Below, piece after piece: positions 29,901 through 35,703 of a stretch of 35,703 bases of DNA. Position 1 is the first letter of the stretch. Each line of letters begins with the position of its first letter. The stretch is from Nanobdellota archaeon. Its GTDB lineage: Archaea; Nanobdellota; Nanobdellia; Pacearchaeales; GW2011-AR1. Under the pieces are notes generated by a model. The model had not been told where the DNA came from. It made no database searches and was given only the letters and a program-made list of their open reading frames with translations. Both the position numbers and the translations under genes were made by a program. The stretch lies in the NCBI GenBank assembly GCA_030648155.1, contig JAUSIK010000013.1:129924-165626 (forward strand). The letters run 5' to 3'.

Positions 29901-31799
29901 TGTTAAAAGAGAGCTAATCGATTTAGATGAATAGTTTGAATTTCCACTCGTATTTAACAAATAGTGATAATTTCCAGCAGATAATAATAAAATTTCAGGA
30001 TTTGATATAGAGATATTATTTTTAAATAAATTACATTCTAATTCAATAGGGCAATTTAGAATGCTTACATTTGTCTGAGATGGAAAAATAACAGTATTAT
30101 TAGGGGAAATATTGATAGATATGTTAAAAGTATCGTTTTGTAAAACATTAACGCTGTAAATTGTAGAATTTACATTTCCTGATGAATCATTTACTGAAAC
30201 ATTTATCAGATATATTCCTGCTGCTAGCTTTTTCGTATTATTCAAGTAGCCTGAATTGTTTATTTGAAATAAGTCTGTCCAATTAATCTTAAAGGTACTA
30301 ATTGCAGAATTATCTGAAGCTTCGAAATTAACCGCAAAATCTCCAGGATAACTCACTGAAATATTTGAAGGTATCAATGTAAAGGAGGGTGGGGAGAGAT
30401 CAACTACTGGAATAACATTCACGTAATAAGTCTTTGAATTGGCAGAATAATTTTGACTTTGAAGGTAGAGTAAAGTGATGTTATATAGACCGATAGCTGT
30501 AAAATTAGAAAGGTTAGTTATTCTTTGTGATTCTCCTGAATTTATAAGTGATCCATTATTATATATTTGCAAAGTGGCTGTAGAATCTCCATTTATTCTA
30601 GTGCCGTTAATTAAAATTGATGTTCCTTGATTTATTGTTATATTTCCTTCGGATTCATTCAAAGTTAGATTTAATTGGCTGTCTGCTTTATTTATAGTAT
30701 AAGTGGATATTTGTGAACTATTTAAATTGCCTAAGGTATCGTTAGCAATCCAGAAAAATGGAAATTCTCCTGCAGGGAGATTTAAGATGGATACATTCCA
30801 GAAGTTAGATATATTATTCGGGGTATAATTTAAATTATTGAATTGCAAATTTACTGATTGTATGCCGGAGTTGTCAGTTATAGTAGAATTGAATTGATAC
30901 AATTGATTTTGAATGTAAGTAATTGGACTTAGTGGGGATTCAATTAGATTTGTTACTGAAGGGGGGGTTGAATCATAATTAATTGTAAAATTAGTTAAGT
31001 TGAAAGCAAAGTTATTGGATGTATCTGTCGCCAAGAAATTCCAGGTGAAACGACCTTCATACGGCAAAGTTAAAGAAAGGTTTATACTTCCTAATAGACC
31101 TGTAAGCGAGGCTGAAGTTATATTAATTATTGAACCAGTAGAATTCCAAAGGTAATACGATGCATTAGATAAGCCTATATTATCTGAAAATGTGGCATTG
31201 AAACTATGAGTTGAGAATTTTGATTGTGAATTATTTTGCGGAGAAATAAGATTTGAGTTTGGGAAGATTGAATCAGGTATTAAATTTCCAGTCAGGCTTA
31301 CATTATCTATTCTGCAATATTCAGATGTTGCTCCTGCAGTGCATTCAAATTTTATTTGCAGGTAAGGGTTATCATTTGCATGCGATGAAAGATTGAAATT
31401 TTTAAGAGAATAGGATGCCTCATTTGCTGATGACCCTCCAGTTGACTCTAAAATTTCCCATGTTGTCCCATTATACCATTCCATTTGGAACTCATCTGCC
31501 GAATCAATACCTACTAGTCTTCTATAGTAGAATAGGCTAATATCTTGATAATTCAAGGTAGATATATTTATTTGCAAAACTGAAGCTGGTTGAGTCGTAG
31601 ATTGAGGCTGGGATTGTGCATGCCAAGAACCTTGGAAGACGTCAGTTTGATTTGCTGTCCAGTTTCTTGCTCCTGCTGAATTTGTTTTGTTCCATTCTTG
31701 TATATTTCCGGATTCAAAATCATCCGAAAAGATTAATACTGCACTTGCTGATTGAATTATAAGTAAACTTAATAAAAATGAAATTAAATATTTTTTCAT
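26943..31799 (-). CDS. Giant Ig-like surface protein with cytoplasmic PRC-barrel (1618 residues)
   Basis: Signal peptide (residues 1-20), then the same jelly-roll-like module as its neighbour (about 21-175, cysteines in FECTA and EYCRIDN), then many Ig-like repeats rich in N-x-S/T sequons to about 1450. A Ser-rich stretch with SSSSSGSSSSSS and a cysteine-bearing GLECCLDQNSNNICDEDEKS calcium-loop-like segment follow, then TTITGFITNN and one membrane helix (about 1510-1535). The last 80 residues inside the cell (SLIGLKVFTSSGMEIGTLKD, then DSIKIKLSKK) match the PRC-barrel fold. Its ATG overlaps the stop of the winged-helix regulator (ATGA). It may connect the surface layer to cytoplasmic partners. 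Confidence 0.87.
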   Translation of the reverse strand: MKKYLISFLLSLLIIQSASAVLIFSDDFESGNIQEWNKTNSAGARNWTANQTDVFQGSWHAQSQPQSTTQPASVLQINISTLNYQDISLFYYRRLVGIDSADEFQMEWYNGTTWEILESTGGSSANEASYSLKNFNLSSHANDNPYLQIKFECTAGATSEYCRIDNVSLTGNLIPDSIFPNSNLISPQNNSQSKFSTHSFNATFSDNIGLSNASYYLWNSTGSIINITSASLTGLLGSINLSLTLPYEGRFTWNFLATDTSNNFAFNLTNFTINYDSTPPSVTNLIESPLSPITYIQNQLYQFNSTITDNSGIQSVNLQFNNLNYTPNNISNFWNVSILNLPAGEFPFFWIANDTLGNLNSSQISTYTINKADSQLNLTLNESEGNITINQGTSILINGTRINGDSTATLQIYNNGSLINSGESQRITNLSNFTAIGLYNITLLYLQSQNYSANSKTYYVNVIPVVDLSPPSFTLIPSNISVSYPGDFAVNFEASDNSAISTFKINWTDLFQINNSGYLNNTKKLAAGIYLINVSVNDSSGNVNSTIYSVNVLQNDTFNISINISPNNTVIFPSQTNVSILNCPIELECNLFKNNISISNPEILLLSAGNYHYLLNTSGNSNYSSKSISSLLTISKGEGKIYTYINNSRSNITIQLGTSIFLNSSLINGTFSSINLSQNSIQLNSSINQNITYTQLFNSIGTFIINSSYSGNENYSSSSESWFVTVTDFQIPSISLLTPQNTTYNTNNLQLNYSVSDNNLDSCWYTENNGQINTTLTNCQNISYTASQNSTTIKIYANDSAGNINSSSVAFFVDSILPLISFTSPTQANNSIFSQNSIFINVSVIETNEANITFSLHNSTSLVNLTTFITSQRTINFSNLGDGVYFYNVTIKDSLNNQNTTETRTLTIDTTPPSISIVSPQNTTYTNDTILINISSNGNNIWFYNGTANESYTFPVYRILDGSNLLIAYANDSLGNVNSSSVIFYTAMINIYCEVGGPYQQGALILVQGNLTNKTSPISNQQINLSIYKNNLLNQSKLVETSNDGSFEASFNDLSLGNYTLNATSNYLNLNNSCIDNFQIGSTASLIFTKIATIHNTTNDTINYNITLQLANNGGADSLNTNISDSDSELSPYIIGKLSPSSKYEISYIKNFTRKSSLSYYLTSKAIASGVDSYSNTLISQNTTQINLTIPSTQVGKQIIIIKNIIYISENSLNVTYNITSVIYNSGDEDLIDINYIDTDFSSSAVLLNLTKSSSKSYYTVKIIDKAASNTQHEFALGSATIDLVSFYSNRPKINIPGYGGPADVIVYAPESIPPSSNSNFVIEVKNANIDIGQDFTTSYWITDDQETINYSAGQITIYIGANSSVNNTITLSSPLIQGSYKLKASTSWAGGTASSFDTFLVISSEETPENPSQGSSSSSSGSSSSSSQVSPKQKDQENQPVPETNDNQEIICNPPYIRHGLECCLDQNSNNICDEDEKSTPDEPKKSGFFTTITGFITNNIINADIVNKIIIPTVLIIIIILITLYIIKRIKKKPKDKKSLKSLIGLKVFTSSGMEIGTLKDIILANNKIDSIKIKLSKKLRKNNKIKTRGISIKYKHVQNIRQIAIINEKILEEIK
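28919..29596 (-). repeat. Near-identical block shared with the 1110-residue surface gene (copy 2)
   Basis: Partner of 25393-26070 at a constant offset of 3526 bases without net insertion or deletion; see that entry for the identity estimate. Confidence 0.85.
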
Positions 31800-31999
31800 T
31801 TTTTACCTCCCTGCCAATAATGCAGTTTTGCTTTTCCGATGGGGCGGATTCTAATTAAATTTCCGCCTTTTAACTCTGCTAATACTACGGCAACCGTATT
31901 TCTTGATATTTTTACAGATGAAGAAATTTCAGTAATAGTCAATCCCTCATTATTTTTTTTAAGTACATTTATTACTAGCTCTTTTTTACTTTTTTGCAT
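31796..31999 (-). CDS. Winged-helix transcription regulator coupled to the surface gene
   Basis: 67 residues forming a minimal winged helix: helices VINVLKKNNEG, LTITEISSSVKISRNTVAVVLAEL (recognition helix) and the wing LIRIRPIGKAKLHYW. No ligand-binding domain. Its TGA overlaps the ATG of the 1618-residue surface gene, so both are on one transcript and probably coupled. A purine-rich GAGG lies upstream of its ATG. A perfect 10-base inverted repeat overlies the predicted transcription start, so autoregulation of the surface-gene operon is the natural reading. Confidence 0.82.
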   Translation of the reverse strand: MQKSKKELVINVLKKNNEGLTITEISSSVKISRNTVAVVLAELKGGNLIRIRPIGKAKLHYWQGGKK

Positions 32000-32024
32000 A
32001 TTTCCTCTTTTTGTGCATTGATGC

Positions 32025-32053
32025 TAAGCATTAAAGATTATCATTAATGCTTA
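32025..32053. promoter_or_regulatory. Candidate operator of the winged-helix/surface operon
   Basis: TAAGCATTAA (32025-32034) and TTAATGCTTA (32044-32053) form a perfect 10-base inverted repeat with a 9-base spacer. It covers the region from about the transcription start to +25, just downstream of a TATA box. A dimer of the winged-helix protein could bind here and block initiation. Another GCATCAATGC half-like sequence follows. Confidence 0.6.
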
Positions 32054-32070
32054 ATTAAACTAGAATTTTT

Positions 32071-32087
32071 TGTTTATATAGGTTTCC
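32071..32087 (-). promoter_or_regulatory. BRE and TATA box of the winged-helix/surface operon
   Basis: Minus-strand GGAAACC followed by TATATAAACA; the expected start is about 25 bases downstream, near 32050, inside the inverted repeat. Confidence 0.6.
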
Positions 32088-32112
32088 TATTTTATAAGAC
32101 ATTTTGGCTTGG

Positions 32113-33717
32113 CTACATAATAACCGAAAATTCTCCGCCTTGCGGAATTGGCTGGTTATTTGAGGAATCATTAACGCTAATGGCATAAGTGTAAGTATCA
32201 TTAGATAAAACCGATGTATTTAAGAAAAAGGAATAAATTGTTGATGGGGAACTTTTTGCAGAGATGTTTAAATTATCTATTCTGCAATATTCACTAACTG
32301 CACCTGCAGTGCATTCAAATCTAATTTTGAAACTAGGGTTGTTATTTGCTTTTTGAGGAAGGGAGAATGTTTTGATTAGATAGGAAGGATCGTTTGCTGA
32401 TGAAGATAAAGTTTGTTCTAAAATGTTCCAGGTTGAACCATCGAACCATTTCACTTTAAATTCATCTACTGTATCAAGGCCTATTAATCTTCTTGAGTAT
32501 TTTATAGTAATGCCTTCTTGGTTTGTTGTTGGAATTGTTTTTTCTAAAACACTTGCTGGTTCTGAGGTAGAACGCGGTTGAGACTGTGCATGCCAAGAAC
32601 CTTGGTATGGATTTGTTTTGCTTGCAGTCCACTTTTGGGCACCTGAAACGGCTAAATTTGTCCATGATGCCAGAGTGCCTGATTCGAAATTATCAAAATA
32701 TAATGTTAATGGTTTTTCAAACTCGAGATTCATTATATAAAAATTCTCCAAAATACTAACTTTAACAGTGTCAACTTTTATATTATCAGTTATATTGGCT
32801 TTTATTATTAGGATATTTCCAGCATAAAGCGGGTCTGGAGAATCAAAAAATGAATTTATTGATGGTGGAATAGTGTCATTTAGGGATGGAGATTGGCCGG
32901 CTGGGAGTTCTGGAGGTTGAGAGATATTGCTTTTTAGCAGCCAATCAACTGAAGTCCATAGGAAAGGCCAGTCTGATCCATTATCATTTAATTCTTCCGC
33001 GAATTGATTTCCATCTCTTTGCGAATCTTCCTCGATTTCTGGATGCGGTCCAAAAAGCAAGACTCTTCCTTCCCCATAATTAAATCCAATAATTCCTGGA
33101 GTATTGTCTGCTGATGGATTTGCGGGAACTATCCAGGAAGCAAGTACTTGCATTTCTTGATTTTGATCGGGAATGAAGTATGGTTCGCCATAATAAAGAA
33201 TATCTTCTGTTGCTGGTTCATAGATATTCGCAGAATGTGAATTGTTTATAGCCATGGTTGTCATGACATAATTTGGCCAGGGAGCAATCTCTTCGATTGG
33301 CCCTACACAACTACCATGGAAAAGATTTAGATAATAGGGATAATTTTGCCCTTCCCAATTAACGTTGTCGCAAGCGAAATAAGCACCTGCGCTCATTCCA
33401 ATATAAGAACCTCCATTTTGAATAAAGTCTCTTATATTTTGATTTCCAGATGAATGTATAGATTTTTTATAATTATAGGCCCATCCGCCTGGAAAGAAAA
33501 TGGCTTTATAATTGCCACTTAGATTGGCATGATTTAAATCCCAAGAGTTAATTTCTTCATATGTTAGGTTTTTCCAATCTAAAAATTTTTCAAAAGAAGT
33601 AATACTATGCTCCCAGGTACCAGAACCTGTATAAATTGCAAAATCGGCATTGAGCGCATATACTGACGGAATTATTAGTAATAGAGAAATTAGGACAATA
33701 ATCAACTCTTTTTTCAT
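32113..33717 (-). CDS. Secreted amidotransferase-fold protein with surface module (534 residues)
   Basis: Signal peptide (residues 1-22). Residues about 24-265 resemble the class I amidotransferase/biotin-ligase N-terminal (BPL_N) fold: KAIFFPGGWAYNY, then NGGSYIGMSAGAYFACDN, and LLFGPHPEIEED at the end with His225 and Glu227. The nucleophile-elbow position is Ser109 (GMSAG) rather than Cys, like S51-type serine peptidases/cyanophycinases; Cys116 lies nearby. Residues about 290-340 are an Ig-like stretch and about 345-510 the same jelly-roll-like module as in the two giant proteins (FECTA, EYCRIDN). No membrane anchor is visible at the end. It precedes the winged-helix operon on the same strand but has a separate end. 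Confidence 0.8.
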   Translation of the reverse strand: MKKELIIVLISLLLIIPSVYALNADFAIYTGSGTWEHSITSFEKFLDWKNLTYEEINSWDLNHANLSGNYKAIFFPGGWAYNYKKSIHSSGNQNIRDFIQNGGSYIGMSAGAYFACDNVNWEGQNYPYYLNLFHGSCVGPIEEIAPWPNYVMTTMAINNSHSANIYEPATEDILYYGEPYFIPDQNQEMQVLASWIVPANPSADNTPGIIGFNYGEGRVLLFGPHPEIEEDSQRDGNQFAEELNDNGSDWPFLWTSVDWLLKSNISQPPELPAGQSPSLNDTIPPSINSFFDSPDPLYAGNILIIKANITDNIKVDTVKVSILENFYIMNLEFEKPLTLYFDNFESGTLASWTNLAVSGAQKWTASKTNPYQGSWHAQSQPRSTSEPASVLEKTIPTTNQEGITIKYSRRLIGLDTVDEFKVKWFDGSTWNILEQTLSSSANDPSYLIKTFSLPQKANNNPSFKIRFECTAGAVSEYCRIDNLNISAKSSPSTIYSFFLNTSVLSNDTYTYAISVNDSSNNQPIPQGGEFSVIM

Positions 33718-33825
33718 TGGATTAAAAATTTAAATGAGTATTTAATTATTATTGTTATAAAAATTAGGTGATAATCATGATTAATAATTTTATTCGAATG
33801 GGAAAGGACTTTATTTATTAAACAA

Positions 33826-33838
33826 AATATATTTAAGC
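33826..33838 (+). promoter_or_regulatory. TATA box for the M64-like protease gene
   Basis: AAATATATTTAAG about 26 bases before the ATG at 33858. Confidence 0.55.
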
Positions 33839-33857
33839 TTATTTAATTAGTAGTAAT

Positions 33858-35519
33858 ATGGAAAAAGTAGGTTACATTGTTATTATTTTAGTTCTAATTG
33901 CTTTCATAATCTCAGGAGGTGCTTTTTTCTATATTAAAGATAATATCAAGCTTTCTGATGCAGGACTGGTTGGATGCAATACTATCCAAAAAAATAGCGA
34001 GAACGGGGTAGACATTGTTTTTTTTGCAGATAATGCAGAGACTGCCAAGGAATATAGTGATTATTTTTTGAGCGTAAGCCCTTTTGATAAGTATAAAGAT
34101 AGGTTTAATTTTTATTATATTGGGGATTATTATCCTTTATGTGAGTTGTATAAGAACATAGCATTGCTTTGTTATACAAGAGACTTGGTTAAGAAGGCAA
34201 GCTCCTGTCCAAATGATTATATTATTGTGATAAATGATGAAGAAAATGATGATATTCGAAGTTCAAGTTATATGAATGTAATGAGCATAAATGCAAAACA
34301 TCCTTTAAGCGTTATTATACACGAATTTGGACATGCTTTTGTAAATTTAGCAGAAGAATATGTGCCTGCAAAAATTCCAAGGAATTCTGCTGGAAATTGC
34401 GTTGCCGATTGCAATGAGTTTGGAGGAAGAAATGATGGATGTTATAATGGATGTTCACTTGCCGAATATAGCCGGTCTGTGGAGAATGGGATTATGAGGA
34501 CTTTAAGATCAGATAACTACGGATCTTATAATGAAAAAGTTGTTATAGATAAAATAGAAAAATCTTCTTCTAGCGGGGGGATAACTGGGAAAGCTGTAGG
34601 GGATTTGCGAGATTGCGAGGATCAAAAGTATTATTCTATAGAATTAAAAATAAAAGATGAAGATGGGGGTTTAAGCATATCTGATAGGGATGCTCGTGCT
34701 GGATGTATAGGTGAGAGTGGAAGCGGGGATTATAGTTTTGGATATGTGACTGATGATGGGGAGAGTTTTGATTTAGGGGAATTTAATCCTCTTGATGTAT
34801 ATACGGATTTGCCTGGAGAAGTTGAAATGATTGATGGGACTAATGGGGAAATTATGATGAGCGGTGAAACATATGATAATATAGAACCATTTTATGGAGA
34901 TGGACCTAAGGAAGATGATGAAGAAGGAGGATTTGTTGGGGAAATTGAATATATTAATCATTTACCAATTTTGATAAAGGCTGAATTGCCAGAAGATTTG
35001 GGAATAGAAGAAGTAAAGCGTTTTGAAATAAGGAAGAATGGTATTCCTATAGATTATATTGACTTGTGCGAAGAGGTTGGAAAGGGAGATGTTAATGGAG
35101 ATGGCAATATCGATTTTGAGGGAGATATTGTGGAGCTAAAAGAGTATTTTGATTTTGGAATTCCATTGGCATGCGAGGAAAATGCAGATTTGAATTCAGA
35201 TGGTATTATTGATGAGGAAAAAGATTTTGCTCTTTTAGTATTAAGGGTCTCATCAACTCAATCTGAAACTGAAGAAGAGGTTTCAACTCCAATCTCTAGT
35301 GTTTCGGCCTCACCAAGTTCAAGCAATAGTCCTTTTGTAACTCCGACTCCTTTTGGAAGTCATACGGCTAGTCCTGTTTCTTCTGCTAGTGTGAGTCCTT
35401 CTGGAATACCTACGGCAAGTTCTAGCTTGAAGCCTAGTGCAAGTTCGACTCCTTTAAGCTCTGATAATTCGCCTTGGTATAGGCGAATTACTGGATGGAT
35501 GAGCAAATGGTTCGATTGA
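33858..35519 (+). CDS. Surface metalloprotease of M64 (IgA peptidase) type with dockerin-like repeats
   Basis: 553 residues. An N-terminal membrane segment (about 5-27) acts as signal anchor. The protease domain spans about 50-225: HEFGH at residues 155-159 followed by AFVNLAEEYV matches the zinc site of peptidase M64 (HExGHxxxxLxxEY), with several cysteines after it for disulfides. GGITGKAVG follows near residue 240, then an acidic beta-rich region. About residues 408-465 hold two calcium-loop repeats (GDVNGDGNIDFEGD and NADLNSDGIIDEEKD) like a type I dockerin. A Ser/Thr/Pro-rich stretch (about 470-535) and a short aromatic/basic end (WYRRITGWMSKWFD) close the protein. It is divergent from the amidotransferase-fold gene. 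Confidence 0.85.
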   Translation: MEKVGYIVIILVLIAFIISGGAFFYIKDNIKLSDAGLVGCNTIQKNSENGVDIVFFADNAETAKEYSDYFLSVSPFDKYKDRFNFYYIGDYYPLCELYKNIALLCYTRDLVKKASSCPNDYIIVINDEENDDIRSSSYMNVMSINAKHPLSVIIHEFGHAFVNLAEEYVPAKIPRNSAGNCVADCNEFGGRNDGCYNGCSLAEYSRSVENGIMRTLRSDNYGSYNEKVVIDKIEKSSSSGGITGKAVGDLRDCEDQKYYSIELKIKDEDGGLSISDRDARAGCIGESGSGDYSFGYVTDDGESFDLGEFNPLDVYTDLPGEVEMIDGTNGEIMMSGETYDNIEPFYGDGPKEDDEEGGFVGEIEYINHLPILIKAELPEDLGIEEVKRFEIRKNGIPIDYIDLCEEVGKGDVNGDGNIDFEGDIVELKEYFDFGIPLACEENADLNSDGIIDEEKDFALLVLRVSSTQSETEEEVSTPISSVSASPSSSNSPFVTPTPFGSHTASPVSSASVSPSGIPTASSSLKPSASSTPLSSDNSPWYRRITGWMSKWFD

Positions 35520-35535
35520 TTCCATTGACGATAAA

Positions 35536-35550
35536 GATTTATATATAATA
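35536..35550 (+). promoter_or_regulatory. TATA box for the gene at the right edge
   Basis: ATTTATATATAATA about 25 bases before the ATG at 35567. Confidence 0.5.
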
Positions 35551-35566
35551 AATGATAGAGTGATTA

Positions 35567-35703
35567 ATGAAAAGAGGTTTTATTTTTGCGTTCATTTTAG
35601 TTATACTTTTGAGTTCATCTGTTTTTGCACTGGAGATTGTTGAAGGGAAGAAAAAGGTAATTGGAGTGTATGCTTATTTGGATTTTAGAGAGGACCCTGA
35701 TAA
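35567..35703 (+). CDS. Secreted protein, N-terminal fragment
   Basis: The ATG at 35567 opens a frame that runs off the right edge. The first 22 residues (MKRGFIFAFILVILLSSSVF) are a clear signal peptide, with cleavage likely after the FA-L site. The visible mature part (LEIVEGKKKVIGVYAYLDFR) looks beta-rich. It continues the cell-surface cluster; the TATA box upstream suggests leaderless expression. The family cannot be told from 45 residues. Confidence 0.65.
   Translation, partial: MKRGFIFAFILVILLSSSVFALEIVEGKKKVIGVYAYLDFREDPD

Overview
The window looks like a piece of chromosome from a DPANN-type archaeon of the Woesearchaeota/Pacearchaeota kind; this placement is inference from gene content. 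Archaeal hallmarks are aIF1A, a TFE-like initiation factor, ribosomal protein eS17, tRNA-splicing endonuclease EndA, an archaeal/eukaryotic-type GlyRS, and TATA boxes about 25 bases upstream of start codons, which suggests many leaderless transcripts. Against this background LeuRS is bacterial in type, and AlaRS is a short 600-residue form that resembles those of Patescibacteria (CPR). The DNA is strongly AT-rich and densely packed, with frequent 4-base ATGA overlaps and convergent gene ends that touch.

Layout. Positions 1-7535: a ScpB-like 5' end, then a TFE-rhomboid-SpoIIM operon (minus), a divergent pair of coiled-coil proteins (plus), small unknowns, alaS, a membrane protein and uppP. Positions 7630-16018: two small zinc-ribbon paralogues, leuS, a degenerate receiver protein overlapping aIF1A, several small membrane proteins, endA, a NUDIX hydrolase, a winged-helix protein, eS17 and tRNA-Met. 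Positions 16057-21339: a HIT protein, a ParA/MinD ATPase, a small overlapping gene pair with compound hairpins, tRNA-Ala, a ZIP transporter, a PLDc_N-like membrane protein, glyS and a 57-residue protein with a strong ribosome binding site. Positions 21458-35703: a cell-surface region. It holds a MopE-type protein, an RTX-like beta-roll protein, two giant Ig-like surface proteins (1110 and 1618 residues), a winged-helix regulator translationally coupled to the larger one, a secreted amidotransferase-fold protein and an M64-like metalloprotease with dockerin-like repeats. tRNA-Cys and tRNA-Arg lie inside this region.

The most unusual signal lies just downstream of tRNA-Ala(GGC) and tRNA-Arg(UCU). 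Each tRNA is followed by a second copy of its own T-arm and 3' acceptor strand (about positions 50-73). In both loci that second copy is interrupted at the same place, between tRNA positions 61 and 62. The inserts share an architecture (hairpin, GATC, hairpin, TGAG) but have mostly different stem sequences. Upstream of each insert is a segment complementary to the tRNA T-arm, which makes a third hairpin. This looks like a small tRNA-targeting structured element that I do not recognise. tRNA-Ala carries a third copy of its 3' end with a further, degenerate unit.

The surface genes appear to work together. Three proteins share one secreted N-terminal-type module, and the two giants share a nearly identical stretch of about 680 bases. 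Several carry an (I/L)TG-type motif, in both giants just before the C-terminal membrane anchor. The 1618-residue protein ends in a cytoplasmic PRC-barrel, so an outside-to-inside link is plausible.
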